Below, piece by piece: positions 31,849 to 42,717 of a stretch of DNA of 52,308 bases (its first letter is position 1; each line of letters opens with the position of its first letter). This DNA comes from Brevibacillus massiliensis. GTDB taxonomy: Bacteria; Bacillota; Bacilli; Brevibacillales; Brevibacillaceae. The DNA lies in NCBI RefSeq assembly GCF_000311785.1, contig NZ_HE978536.1:1-52308 (forward strand), read 5' to 3'. The position numbers were made by a program, and so were the translations under genes. The notes beneath the pieces were generated by a model, which saw only the letters and a program-made list of their open reading frames with translations, ran no database searches and had not been told where the DNA came from.

Positions 31849-32151
31849 TACTGCGTCTGTGACCGCTTGTGTCAGTCGGTTTATCTTTTGCGCCAGGGCA
31901 AAATCCTTTCCCGTCAATCCGTTTGCGTGGCCGGTGGACAGCGTAAAGGTAATGTCCGAACCCTTGACGTTGACCTCCGGGAGATGATCCTCCCCTTCCA
32001 TATGGTCGGCAAGCCTGTTGACCATTCGGAGAGCCGACGGAAAGTCGGGAAATGAAAACGTTCGAACCAGTGCCTGCTTGTTCTCCGTTAAGCGCCATCC
32101 CGGAACTTTATACAAGTAACACGAAATCTGTTCGATCGACAGTTTCGCCAT
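31846..32151 (-). CDS. 4a-hydroxytetrahydrobiopterin dehydratase (PCD/DCoH)
   Basis: 101 residues, normal length. Conserved VPGWRLTENKQALVRTF start, FPDFPSALRMVNRLAD helix, EDHLPEVNV (active-site His-Pro region, here H-L-P instead of the usual H-H-P) and the closing LSTGHANGLTGKDFALA with the second His. It recycles the pterin product of aromatic amino-acid hydroxylases. No hydroxylase is in the window, so the partner is unknown. ATG follows AGGGGGGA. Confidence 0.85.
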   Translation of the reverse strand: MAKLSIEQISCYLYKVPGWRLTENKQALVRTFSFPDFPSALRMVNRLADHMEGEDHLPEVNVKGSDITFTLSTGHANGLTGKDFALAQKINRLTQAVTDAV

Positions 32152-32246
32152 ACCATGCCATCCCCCCTACGGTCGGACGTAAAGATAATTCTATCCTATT
32201 CAGCGACCGCAGCGGTTAGTCACAACAATTGAACGATCGAGGACGC

Positions 32247-32984
32247 CTATTCTTTGACGGCGAAAAAAATCATCCGCGGCGATTGTTCACGTTCGTAAGG
32301 GGCGTATGTATAGTCACCGTACAGCTGCATCAGGCGAAGGCCAGCCTGCTCCAGCATACCGCTGATCTCTGCCGCTTCAAACAAGCGGACCTGCTCCATA
32401 TAGCGGCGCGGCTCCGCTGACTCCGGATCCCGTATGACGATCTCCTTCCTGACATAGCCAGCATCGATCCAGCGTTTTTCTTCGATCAGCAAGCCGTTGA
32501 TTTCCCGCTCTGAAGCAGGGACCAGATGTGCCCGTACATAAGCAGGGTTCAAATAATCGATCAAGACTTCTCCGCCGACCTTCAGCGCCCTGGCCATATT
32601 TCTCACCACGATGCAGCTTTCTTCATCGGTGTCGAAGTAACCAAAGCTGGTAAACAAATTGACGACGATATCAAATTCATTCTCGAACGGGATCTCCCGC
32701 ATGTCGCATTGTACGTAACGAAGATTGGGGTATGGATTGTGTTCTTCCGCCAGGGCCAAGAGCACCGGCGACAGATCTACGCCAACCACTTCGTAGCCGC
32801 GGCGTGCCAAGGCCCGCGAGTGACGCCCGCTGCCGCAGCACAGGTCGAGCACCCTGCCAGTAGGTTTTATCGGCAAATTTTCCAGTAAATTTCCAATTTC
32901 TCGATCCGCTGAGGCTTCGTCGCGATGTTGGTACACCAGCAGGTAATCCTCGCGAAAACTCCGTTCAAACCAAGCATCTCCCAT
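32247..32984 (-). CDS. Class I SAM-dependent methyltransferase
   Basis: 245 residues. Motif I VLDLCCGSGRHSRALA (about 46-61), motif II YEVVGVDLSPVLL, QCDMREIPFENEFDIVVNLF (DxxxxPF..EFD pattern) and ALKVGGEVLIDYLNP. C-terminal beta-rich part (KRWIDAGYVRKEIVIRD, YMEQVRLFEAAE) is typical of YodJ/CgeB-neighbour type methyltransferases that act on small molecules. Substrate unknown. Start ATG after AAGGAGCGA; divergent from the PAP2 gene. Confidence 0.88.
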   Translation of the reverse strand: MGDAWFERSFREDYLLVYQHRDEASADREIGNLLENLPIKPTGRVLDLCCGSGRHSRALARRGYEVVGVDLSPVLLALAEEHNPYPNLRYVQCDMREIPFENEFDIVVNLFTSFGYFDTDEESCIVVRNMARALKVGGEVLIDYLNPAYVRAHLVPASEREINGLLIEEKRWIDAGYVRKEIVIRDPESAEPRRYMEQVRLFEAAEISGMLEQAGLRLMQLYGDYTYAPYEREQSPRMIFFAVKE

Positions 32985-33170
32985 TACCTATCTCGCTCCT
33001 TGGGTTCAGGTTCATTTTTCCATTATACCATACCTCTCCAGCATGTCCTTCGCTCGCTGCAGCAAGCGCGAATGAGGGCGGCCGCTCTCGTGCAAACTGT
33101 TGGGGGAGCAGTCGTTTCCCGCTTTGCCGTACTCGGCTGCTCTGCCATTAACTCCGACGAGAGGATTGCG

Positions 33171-34151
33171 ATGAGAGCTATCTGGCACGGTCTGAAAAAG
33201 GTGGAACTGTATGAGTGTGTAGGGCTTCTTTTCTCTTTATTCGCACTCGCTGTCTTTTTTTTGTACGCCGATCTGGCAGACCTGAAGCAGCAAAAACAAA
33301 ACTGGCATTGGCACCCGGTTCGCTGGGTTTGGGATGTCTACCGCGCCTTTTTGCCGAAAGCTTTCGGGGCTGGTTTGGCGCTGCTTCTAGCCGTGGGCTG
33401 GTGGAAACATCGGGACCTGCGGTGGGGGATGCGCCACACGCTTATCCTGACGCGGCTCGTACTGCCATTCTGTCTGCTCTTGTTCATCTACCGCGTGCTC
33501 AATTTTTACGTTCCGCTCTTCTCGCCCCTTGACCGAGATGACTGGCTGCTTCATGCCGACCGCTGGCTCTTCGGGGTACAGCCAACCATCTGGCTGCAGC
33601 AGTTCGTTCACCCGCTGCTCACAGATTGCTTCAGTTTTGCGTACATGGCCTGGTTCCCGCTGATCTTCGTGACAATGGTGCTGCTGCATTTTTTGTCGAA
33701 AAAAGCAGTTACCGAATATACAGCGAGTGTGCTGTTTACGTTTTATCTCGGGTACTTCTGCTATTTGCTCATTCCTGCGGTCGGCCCTTACTATACCCTG
33801 CAGCAAACCTACAGCATCTCGCTGGCCGGCGGGCTGGTCACGGCAGCCCAGCAGAATCTGGTACTGCCGGGCGACCTCAACATCCCCCGCGATGCCTTCC
33901 CCTCCCTGCATACAGCCGTCTCGCTTGTCATGCTTTACTTTATCGCAGTCTATCGGCCCCGCTGGCTTTGGTTGTACGTTCCGCTTGTCGCCAGCATTTT
34001 GCTGTCAACTGTCTATTTGCGCTACCATTACGTCATTGACGTCATTGCCGGGATTGCGTTGGGGTTGTTCACCAGCGTATACAGCGGCAGATGGTGCCGG
34101 AAGTGGCGAGAGCTGCTCGGCCCGCAAAAAAAGCACCGGGCAAAGGGCTAG
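33171..34151 (+). CDS. PAP2-family membrane phosphatase / inositolphosphotransferase-like
   Basis: 326 residues, about six membrane segments. The PAP2 active-site motifs are PSLHTAVS and, after the next segment, RYHYVIDVIAG (catalytic His near each). The first motif (KxxxxxxRP) is not clear, as in the PAP2_3/Aur1-like branch that works on inositol or other phospholipid head groups. ATG at 33171 follows GAGAGGA; the longer reading frame to the left has no site and no membrane character. It overlaps the convergent deoxynucleoside kinase stop by 4 nt. Confidence 0.85.
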   Translation: MRAIWHGLKKVELYECVGLLFSLFALAVFFLYADLADLKQQKQNWHWHPVRWVWDVYRAFLPKAFGAGLALLLAVGWWKHRDLRWGMRHTLILTRLVLPFCLLLFIYRVLNFYVPLFSPLDRDDWLLHADRWLFGVQPTIWLQQFVHPLLTDCFSFAYMAWFPLIFVTMVLLHFLSKKAVTEYTASVLFTFYLGYFCYLLIPAVGPYYTLQQTYSISLAGGLVTAAQQNLVLPGDLNIPRDAFPSLHTAVSLVMLYFIAVYRPRWLWLYVPLVASILLSTVYLRYHYVIDVIAGIALGLFTSVYSGRWCRKWRELLGPQKKHRAKG

Positions 34152-34834
34152 CGGCGCAGTTCCCGAAACGTCCTGAACTTGTCCGCCACCCGTGACAGGA
34201 CCACCTCCATGGAGCTGCCGGAGCCGAGAGCATCGTATTCGTTGATGTTGATCCGCAAAATCGGGCAGGCGGAAAAACTGTCAATCCACCGCTCGTAATG
34301 ATGATACAAATCCTCCCAGTAAGCAATCGGGGTCTGCTGTTCCGCCGGCCGTCCCCGTTCTCTGACACGCTGAACGACTTCCTCGAAGCTCCCCTCCAGA
34401 TAGATCAGCAGATCCGGGTGGGGAAAGTAAGGCGTCATCACCATCGCTTCGAACAGCCTGGTGTATGTATCGTAATCTTCATCCGTCATATGGCCCTGTT
34501 CGTGCAGCATTTTGGCAAAAATCCCCGTGTCTTCATAAATGGAGCGATCCTGCACGAATCCGCCTCCGTAGTCAAACATCCGCTTTTGTTCTTTGAAGCG
34601 TTCAGCCAGGAAGAAGGTCTGCAAATGGAAGCTCCAACGGCTTAAATCCTCGTAAAACCGGTTTAAATACGGGTTGTTGTCTACTTTTTCAAGCGAAACG
34701 CGAAAGCCCAGCTGATTGGCCAGCGCCCGCGTAAAAGTAGACTTGCCCACGCCGACGGTTCCGCTGACCGTAATCACGGCGTTGGCCGGAATCCCGTACT
34801 TCTCGTATAGTTGGCTGCCTGAGTACCTCGACAT
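34148..34834 (-). CDS. Deoxynucleoside kinase (dGK/dAK family)
   Basis: Phosphorylates deoxynucleosides in salvage. 228 residues. P-loop GTVGVGKST near residue 24; VSLEKVDNNPYLNRFYED with the substrate Glu; DRSIYED (DRS motif); LIYLEGSFEEVVQRVRERGRP (ERS/lid-type RxRxRxRP arginines). The family in Bacillus is the Dgk/Dck pair; only one member is here. ATG 34834 follows AAGGAG by 10 nt, while the longer frame has no site. Confidence 0.9.
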   Translation of the reverse strand: MSRYSGSQLYEKYGIPANAVITVSGTVGVGKSTFTRALANQLGFRVSLEKVDNNPYLNRFYEDLSRWSFHLQTFFLAERFKEQKRMFDYGGGFVQDRSIYEDTGIFAKMLHEQGHMTDEDYDTYTRLFEAMVMTPYFPHPDLLIYLEGSFEEVVQRVRERGRPAEQQTPIAYWEDLYHHYERWIDSFSACPILRININEYDALGSGSSMEVVLSRVADKFRTFRELRR

Positions 34835-35000
34835 CGCTGCATAACTCCTTATGGATCGCTTGTGATCTCGATCATTTTTCCAAATCTCCCACAATTCCGG
34901 CAGCCGGGATAACGGCTTGCATGCTGCCGGTCAAACGACTTTCATTTTACCATGCTGGCGGTGGATTTGTCGAAGAAGCTAGAATCCGTAAATTCCGATA

Positions 35001-35009
35001 TGTTATAAT
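35001..35009 (+). promoter_or_regulatory. Extended -10 promoter of cysK-like gene
   Basis: TGTTATAAT matches TGnTATAAT, 38 nt ahead of the start. No good -35 was seen. Same layout as the promoter at 3391. Confidence 0.5.
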
Positions 35010-35047
35010 GGATTAACACATCATCTCTTACAAAGGTGCGATTAACT

Positions 35048-35968
35048 ATGAAAATAGCAGCCCACATGGGTGAACTGATCGGCCAGACACCCGTTGTTCG
35101 ATTGCGTCGGCTGGTGAGCGCCGAAATGGCTGATGTCTATGTAAAGTTGGAGAAGTTCAATCCCAGCGGCAGCGTGAAAGACCGTGCGGCATACAACATG
35201 ATCGTCACTGCAGAAGCCAGCGGCCAATTGAAGCCTGGGGCGACGATCATCGAGCCGACCAGCGGCAATACGGGAATCGGATTGGCGATGGCCGCAGCCG
35301 TCAAAGGCTACAAGGCGATCATCGTCATGCCCGACACGATGACCCGTGAACGCATCCAGCTGCTGCAGGCTTACGGAGCAGAGGTCGTGCTCACGCCGGG
35401 CGATGAAAAAATGCCCGGAGCGATTCGCAAGGCAGAGCAATTGCTGCGTGAAGTCCCGAACAGCTTCATGCCGATGCAATTTGAAAATGAAGCGAATCCC
35501 GACATCCACCGCTTGACGACTGCGCGGGAGATCCTTCAGCAAATGGATGGCTCCCTTGACGGGTTTGTGGCTACAGCCGGGACTGGCGGCACCATCACCG
35601 GGACAGGCGAAGTCCTGCGTCAGCATCTGCCGCACCTGCACATCGCGGTCGTAGAACCGGCCGGTTCGCCCGTCTTATCCGGAGGCAAGCCAGGGCCGCA
35701 CAAAGTGGTCGGGACCAGCCCGGGATTTATTCCCCAAACCTTGAATACGCAGATTTACGACGAGATCGTCCAGATTACGGATGAACAGGCGCTGGAGATG
35801 ACGAGGGCATTAGCCAGACAAGAAGCCATCCTCGTCGGCCCGTCATCCGGGGCAGCCGTCTTTGCTGCGCTGAAAGTAGCAAAGCAGTTGGGACCGCATA
35901 AAAAAGTGCTCGCCATCTGTGCAGACAGCGGCGAGCGGTATTTGTCGATGAGCGAGTTGTTCGGCTAG
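35048..35968 (+). CDS. cysK: Cysteine synthase (O-acetylserine sulfhydrylase)
   Basis: PLP enzyme making cysteine from O-acetylserine and sulfide. 306 residues. PLP lysine is Lys44 in NPSGSVKDRAA; TSGNTGIGLA binds the substrate carboxylate; GTGGTITGTGE binds PLP phosphate; VGPSSGAAVFA holds the ring-nitrogen Ser. Full length for the CysK group. ATG 35048 follows AAAGGTG by 9 nt. Its end lies 5 nt from the convergent splB end. CysM or cystathionine beta-synthase-like roles cannot be fully excluded. Confidence 0.92.
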   Translation: MKIAAHMGELIGQTPVVRLRRLVSAEMADVYVKLEKFNPSGSVKDRAAYNMIVTAEASGQLKPGATIIEPTSGNTGIGLAMAAAVKGYKAIIVMPDTMTRERIQLLQAYGAEVVLTPGDEKMPGAIRKAEQLLREVPNSFMPMQFENEANPDIHRLTTAREILQQMDGSLDGFVATAGTGGTITGTGEVLRQHLPHLHIAVVEPAGSPVLSGGKPGPHKVVGTSPGFIPQTLNTQIYDEIVQITDEQALEMTRALARQEAILVGPSSGAAVFAALKVAKQLGPHKKVLAICADSGERYLSMSELFG

Positions 35969-35973
35969 GCACC

Positions 35974-37053
35974 CTAGGTGAAGTACTCGATTCGGGCTTG
36001 GGGAAAAAGTCGATGGATCTCCCCTTCCAGGTGAGACTTCAGCGCGAAGGCCTGGACATCGGGGTAGACGTATTTTGCCTTGCCGTACTTTCCCCATTTC
36101 ATCTTCCGTTCCGCCTCTTCCATCCGCAGCTTGGTCTTGGGGTAACGCTGCAAGATCAAGCTTTTTGCGATTTTGGTAAAGCGGTGCTGGATCAATTCAA
36201 AGGTCAAGTCCTGCCTTGCTTCCGGGCCGAGATGTTGATTCAAGGCTTCCAACAGATGCGTATAGCCTTCCTGCCATCCGTCAAACCAATAGAGCGGGGC
36301 GATGATAAATCCGAGCGGGTAGCCGGCTGCCGCCACCTTGTCGGCTGCTTCCAGCCGTTCCTGAAACGACGACGTGCCCGGTTCAAAATGCTTGATCACG
36401 TAGTCGGCGTTCACGCTGAAGCGAAAGCGGGTATGCTTGTTGTGCCTGGCGTCCAGCAGCGAATCGACATGGTGAAACTTGGTCACAAAGCGAAGGCGCC
36501 CATTTGGCTGATCGGCCATAAATTCGATTGCCCTCTTCAGATTGCCGGTAATGTGTTCGATCCCGACAGGATCTGACGTACAAGCGGCCTCGAAGCTGGT
36601 AATCTCCGGCTCCCGCTCACGTATATACCTGGCCGCCCTCTCCAGGATCTCGTCCATATTTACATATACCCGGATGTAGGGCTTCGTGCCGACATTCGTA
36701 TTGAGGTAACAGTAGTGGCAGTGGCCTGCGCAGCCTGTTGCGAGGGGGATCGCGTATTCCGCGGAGGGTTTTGACTGTTCAAAGGTGAGTGTTTTGCGCA
36801 CCCCGACTACCAGTGTGCGTTTGGCGTTGCGGTATTTCTCCAAGTCCGTTTCGCCTGGTATTCCTCTTACCTGATTATGGCTTGTCGTCATCTTGATCGG
36901 TATGCCTTCCCGCTTGTAACGGCGAAACAGTTCCTCACCCAGCGGATATTCCAAGGCCCGCGGTTCAAAGAACACCAGATCCGGCACGAACTGCTTGGTC
37001 TGGCGTTGATGCTGTACCCGAACATCTGCTTGATCAACCAGTGTCGTGACCAT
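35974..37053 (-). CDS. splB: Spore photoproduct lyase
   Basis: Radical-SAM DNA repair enzyme that directly reverses spore photoproduct (5-thyminyl-5,6-dihydrothymine) during germination. 359 residues. The cluster motif CAGHCHYC gives Cys108, Cys112, Cys115 (CX3CX2C). Family signatures FEPRALEYPLG, SFEAACTSDPVGIEH, and the tail KAKYVYPDVQ are present. ATG at 37053. The substrate is made when SASP-coated spore DNA is UV-irradiated, matching the SASP gene in this window. Upstream lies a small unknown gene, not an obvious splA. Confidence 0.94.
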   Translation of the reverse strand: MVTTLVDQADVRVQHQRQTKQFVPDLVFFEPRALEYPLGEELFRRYKREGIPIKMTTSHNQVRGIPGETDLEKYRNAKRTLVVGVRKTLTFEQSKPSAEYAIPLATGCAGHCHYCYLNTNVGTKPYIRVYVNMDEILERAARYIREREPEITSFEAACTSDPVGIEHITGNLKRAIEFMADQPNGRLRFVTKFHHVDSLLDARHNKHTRFRFSVNADYVIKHFEPGTSSFQERLEAADKVAAAGYPLGFIIAPLYWFDGWQEGYTHLLEALNQHLGPEARQDLTFELIQHRFTKIAKSLILQRYPKTKLRMEEAERKMKWGKYGKAKYVYPDVQAFALKSHLEGEIHRLFPQARIEYFT

Positions 37054-37128
37054 ATTGCAATCCCTCCCCTGGGGGATAGTATTCCCATTCCAACTGCGGG
37101 AGCGGAGGTGAAATATGGTCGGTTGGCT

Positions 37129-37338
37129 TTATTTAATCGTCTTTTTGTAATGGCCCAGCAGCCGCAGCGCAGTTTCCTTCTGATGGATCGGTACCTGCAG
37201 GGCGTACGAACGCAGCGTTCCTTGTTTTTGGTTGGAAAGCCGAACGCGAATTCCATTCAATTCTAAATATTGACGCAAATCGTTGGCCGCCCGCGGCAGG
37301 CCGTATGATTCATGGATCGTTGTCCAAGTCGTCCACAT
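37129..37338 (-). CDS. Unknown 69-residue protein upstream of splB
   Basis: Basic protein with an apparent beta-alpha-beta core: LRQYLELNGIRVRLSNQK, then SYALQVPIHQKETALRLLGH. The layout (short helix, strand, strand, helix) looks like DUF2007-type small signal-transducing proteins, but this is only a resemblance. It does not resemble B. subtilis SplA to my eye. ATG follows GGTGAGGTGA. It lies 75 nt before splB in the same direction, so it may be co-transcribed. Confidence 0.65.
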   Translation of the reverse strand: MWTTWTTIHESYGLPRAANDLRQYLELNGIRVRLSNQKQGTLRSYALQVPIHQKETALRLLGHYKKTIK

Positions 37339-37495
37339 GATTCACCTCACCAAACCCTTCTATTCATTCCTTACCATACTGTAAGCGGTTTGCACGCATT
37401 TGGTACTTCGTCACTATAAATTGCCGATGAAAATATACGGATCACATGGGCAAAATACCGGGAAAGAAAGACACGGAGATGGCGGAGGCGGCCGT

Positions 37496-37998
37496 ATGTA
37501 CAAAACATTCAAAACAAAACTGCCTGTGCAGCGAACATCTGACTCTTTTGGCAAAATGCTGTTTACGCGCAAAAGTCTGGCTTATCTCGGCCCGGCGTTC
37601 CTGGTCAGTGTCGGCTACATCGACCCCGGAAACTGGGCGACGAACATCAGCGGCGGGGCTTTCATCCTCGTTGACCGGGACAATGGCCGGCCAGTATATT
37701 TTGGAGGGCTTTCTGGACATTCGCTTCCCCATCTGGCTGCGCCGTCTGATCACGATGGTTCCCGCTCTGGCCGTCATCGGTTTTGGATTCAACACACTGA
37801 CGGCGCTGCTGGTGAGTCAGGTCATTTTAAGCGTCCAACTGCCCTTTACGATCATTCCCCTGCTTCTGTTCACCAGGAACATTCATGGGGCGCTACGCCA
37901 ACAGGCCGTTGACCAACTGCTTGGCCGTGCTTGTCGCGTTCATCATCATTGCGCTGAATGTACTCCTATTATATCAGGCGTTCGGCAGAGAATATTAG
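37496..37998 (+). pseudogene. mntH: Nramp divalent metal transporter with large internal deletion
   Basis: The start is intact: ATG with GGCGGAGG seven nt before, then the Nramp hallmark [20 protein letters not shown]. At the GGCGGGGCT stretch (about 37645-37660) the sequence jumps to the late part of the protein, in another frame: [47 protein letters not shown] further frameshift near 37880 leads to the C-terminus [11 protein letters not shown] ... ALNVLLLYQAFGREY and a stop at 37998. Roughly 270 residues of the ~430 usual are gone. The product of the first frame would stop at 37912 and cannot transport. Confidence 0.9.
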
Positions 37999-38004
37999 AC
38001 GAAA

Positions 38005-38044
38005 AAGAAGCGTATGCCCGGACAGCTCCGGACGTACGCTTCTT
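38005..38044. terminator. Bidirectional hairpin between mntH remnant and acsA
   Basis: AAGAAGCGTA pairs with TACGCTTCTT, with an inner CCGGA/TCCGG stem. A-run on the left and T-rich flank on the right. It serves acsA on the minus strand. Confidence 0.8.
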
Positions 38045-38063
38045 ATCATACTGCGATTCGGGA

Positions 38064-39779
<1,716 letters not shown>

Positions 39780-39892
39780 ATGCTCACGCTCCTTATCAAA
39801 ATCAAACATCTCTCTTTTGGGATAAGTCTGAGTATTCGACAAACCGCAAGCGTTTTCCTGCCGAAATCAGCGGAATCTTTTGGCAGTGAATG

Positions 39893-41533
39893 TTACTCCT
39901 CCAGAGTGGATAAGTCACCGGTCGGCAGTTCCAATTCCCAGGCTTTCAATACGCGGCGCATGATCTTGCCGCTGCGGGTCTTGGGCAGCGAATCCCGAAA
40001 AGCGATCTCGCGCGGAGCGGCATGCGCGGCCAGATTCTTGCGGACAAACTCCCTGATCTCCTCGCCCAGCTGCTCGCTGGCCTCGTATCCCTGGCGCAGC
40101 ACCACAAACGCTTTGATCACTTCGCCGCGCACCGGATCGGGAATGCCAATCACCCCGGCTTCTGCAACGGCAGGGTGCTCTACCAGCTTGCTCTCCACCT
40201 CAAACGGGCCTACCCTCTCTCCGGAGGTATTGATGACGTCATCGATCCGCCCCTGAAACCAAAAGTACCCGTCTTCATCCTTGTAGGCCGAGTCCCCTGA
40301 TATGTACCAGCCATGTTGAAAATACGAGTGGTATTTGGCTTCGTTGCCCCAGATGGTCCGCATCATCGCCGGCCATGGCGGCTTGATCGCCAAATTTCCC
40401 ATCACCCCGGCCGGCAGTTCTCTGCCTTCCCCATCCACGATAGCGAGATGAATCCCCGGAAGCGGCATGCCCATCGAACCGGGCCGGACAGGCAAGCCGG
40501 GCCGGTTGGCGCAGATGGTGGAGCCTGTCTCCGTCATCCACCAATTATCGTATATCTGCTTGCCCAGCACCTGTTCTCCCCAGCGGATCACCTCCGGATT
40601 GAGCGGCTCGCCCGCCGACAGGATGTGGCGCAGACGGCTGAGGTCAAACTGCCGCGGCAGATCGTTCCCTGCCGCCATCAACATCCGGAATGCCGTCGGC
40701 GCGCTGAACCAGACATTTACCCCATACTTTTCCAAAGTAGCATACCAATCCTCCGGACGAAACCGGCCGCCGCGAACGACGATTGTCACCCCGTGCAGCC
40801 AGGGGGCGAACAGTCCGGCCGAGGTTCCCGTGATCCAGCCCGGGTCCGCCGTACACCAGTACACATCCCCCGGGCGAAAGTCGTAGACGACCGCTCCTGA
40901 CACGTACTGGTGAACCAGTCCCGCATGCACGTGCAGCACACCCTTTGGCTTGCCTGTCGAACCCGACGTGTAGTGGAGGTACAAGCCGGACTCGCCATCC
41001 ACCCGTTCGATGAGCGGTTCGTCGGAGGTGGCCATGAGCTGATCGTAGGAGACGGCTCGCTGGCTGGCCGTCCGGGGGATCTCGCCGACGACGATGACGT
41101 GGCGAAGCTGCGGCAGCTCTTCGATGGGAATGCGCGGCAGCAGCGAAGGAGTCGTCACGATCGCCGCGGCGCCGCTGTCTTGCAAGCGGTCATGCACAGC
41201 CGCTTCCATAAACGCCTCGAACAAGGGACCTGCGATCCCGCCAACCCGTACGATTCCTATCAGCGCGATATACAGCTCCGGACACCTCGGCATGAACAGG
41301 AATACGCGCTCTCCTTTTTTGATGCCAAGCGATTTGAGGCCCCGTCCAAAACGAGACGAGAGCCGCTGGATCTGCTCGAAGGTATACGATTCCTCTCGCT
41401 GGCCGTCGGTAAAGAAGAGAGCCGTCTGCTCTCCTTTTCCCTCGTCCACATGCCGATCCACTGCTTCATAGACAATATTACCCACACCATGTAGCGTCCA
41501 AGGAAACCGACGCCGTGCCTCTTCAAAGTTCAT
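39893..41533 (-). CDS. Acetyl-CoA synthetase paralog / acyl-CoA synthetase
   Basis: 546 residues, about two-thirds identical by eye to the neighbouring acsA, with the same signature motifs (LHYTSGSTGKPKG, WCTADPGWITG, NWWMTETGST, FWFQGRIDDVI, PKTRSGKIMRR) and end GDLSTLEE. It is shorter at the N-terminus by about 25 residues. It may use acetate or a related short acid; specificity cannot be read. ATG 41533 follows AGGAGGGG. The 113-nt gap to acsA has no clear terminator, so co-transcription is likely. Confidence 0.9.
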   Translation of the reverse strand: MNFEEARRRFPWTLHGVGNIVYEAVDRHVDEGKGEQTALFFTDGQREESYTFEQIQRLSSRFGRGLKSLGIKKGERVFLFMPRCPELYIALIGIVRVGGIAGPLFEAFMEAAVHDRLQDSGAAAIVTTPSLLPRIPIEELPQLRHVIVVGEIPRTASQRAVSYDQLMATSDEPLIERVDGESGLYLHYTSGSTGKPKGVLHVHAGLVHQYVSGAVVYDFRPGDVYWCTADPGWITGTSAGLFAPWLHGVTIVVRGGRFRPEDWYATLEKYGVNVWFSAPTAFRMLMAAGNDLPRQFDLSRLRHILSAGEPLNPEVIRWGEQVLGKQIYDNWWMTETGSTICANRPGLPVRPGSMGMPLPGIHLAIVDGEGRELPAGVMGNLAIKPPWPAMMRTIWGNEAKYHSYFQHGWYISGDSAYKDEDGYFWFQGRIDDVINTSGERVGPFEVESKLVEHPAVAEAGVIGIPDPVRGEVIKAFVVLRQGYEASEQLGEEIREFVRKNLAAHAAPREIAFRDSLPKTRSGKIMRRVLKAWELELPTGDLSTLEE

Positions 41534-41699
41534 CGGATCACCCCTCCTGTCTTCCAGGTACAGTATATTCGGCTTATCTCGTAAGAATATTTCTACTCTT
41601 TTCACTGCATTTCCTTCCAGTATATACTTCCGCAGCCTTTCGGTATGTGTAGTATAATCATAAAGTATGTACTCTACCGATAGATGAGGTGATAGACCA

Positions 41700-42608
41700 A
41701 TGTTATGGCCAATTGCCTTGCTTGCTTTTGCCGGCCTTGGCTTTAAGGCGTACCGCAACACCTTCCATCCGACAATCAACCGCATCTCGATCGACATCGC
41801 GCGAGAGAAGCGTCACATAAACGGAGCTTTTCCGCCTATTCGCATTCTTCACTTATCCGATTTGCACATGGAAAATATTTCGATCAAACCGGAGGGACTC
41901 GTAGCCGATCTGGCTGATGAAGCGCTGGATTTGATCGCGATCACCGGTGATTTTCTGGACCGCGCGTACAATATCCCCAAAGCCATTTCGTTTGTGGAAC
42001 AGCTGCAGCAGCTCTCCCCCCGGCTCGGCACGTTTGTCGTTTTCGGCAACCACGACTACCTGCTGCCCGCTGCCAAGCTGGACTTGCTGCAAAGAGAGCT
42101 GGAAGGGGTCGGCTGCCGCGTGCTGCGCAATGAAACCGTTACGCTCGATGCGGCGGATGTGAAGCTGCACGTCATCGGCGTCGATGACTACGCCACGCGC
42201 CAAAGCGACTTGGCCAAATCGTTTCAGCAGGTTCCCGGCGACGGGCTGCGCCTCGTGCTGACACATGATCCCAATGTCGTGCTTGAAATGCAGGAATACG
42301 ACTACGACTACCTGTTGTCCGGTCACTTCCACGGCGGACAGATCCACTGGCCGAAGCCATTTCACCTGGCCAAGATGGGGCAGCTCCCGCGGATGAATAT
42401 CGTCAAGGGACTGCACTACCTAAACGGGCGTCCCTTCTACATCAGTGAAGGCTTGGGGCAAACCGGGCTGAACGTCAGGCTTCGTTCCCGTCCGGAGATC
42501 ACCGTACACACCTTGCAGAGCCAGCCTGCCCCGCAGAAACAAAAATCCGGGGTGTCCGTCTCGCCTTCCCGGGAGAAGGCTTCCGTGCTGGCCGCAAGCG
42601 AAATATAA
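41700..42608 (+). CDS. Membrane-anchored metallophosphoesterase (YkuE-like)
   Basis: 302 residues. One N-terminal hydrophobic anchor (about 3-20), then a calcineurin-like phosphoesterase core: LHLSDLHME (DxH), ITGDFLDR (GDxxDR), FGNHDYL (GNHD), and the late LSGHFHGGQIHWP (GHxHGGQ). YkuE-like members act on the outer face or near the cell wall; UDP-DAG-type lipid hydrolase or wall-associated roles are reported for relatives, not established here. The C-terminal 30 residues are a Ser/Gln-rich tail. ATG follows GAGGTGA. A TATAAT (41653-41658) lies upstream. Confidence 0.88.
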   Translation: MLWPIALLAFAGLGFKAYRNTFHPTINRISIDIAREKRHINGAFPPIRILHLSDLHMENISIKPEGLVADLADEALDLIAITGDFLDRAYNIPKAISFVEQLQQLSPRLGTFVVFGNHDYLLPAAKLDLLQRELEGVGCRVLRNETVTLDAADVKLHVIGVDDYATRQSDLAKSFQQVPGDGLRLVLTHDPNVVLEMQEYDYDYLLSGHFHGGQIHWPKPFHLAKMGQLPRMNIVKGLHYLNGRPFYISEGLGQTGLNVRLRSRPEITVHTLQSQPAPQKQKSGVSVSPSREKASVLAASEI

Positions 42609-42611
42609 AAC

Positions 42612-42649
42612 GCAAAACGCTTCCGTTGCCAACGATGGAGGCGTTCTTT
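42612..42649 (+). terminator. Terminator after the YkuE-like gene
   Basis: AACGCTTCC pairs with GGAGGCGTT (one G-U pair), followed by CTTTG. The next promoter element follows at once: TGCTATAAT (42649-42657), an extended -10 for the PucR-type gene. Confidence 0.65.
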
Positions 42650-42717
42650 GCTATAATCATAAGTAGTATCTCGTCATTGCCAATATTCTTTTTTCTTGTT
42701 CGGAACGGAGGTAGCAT

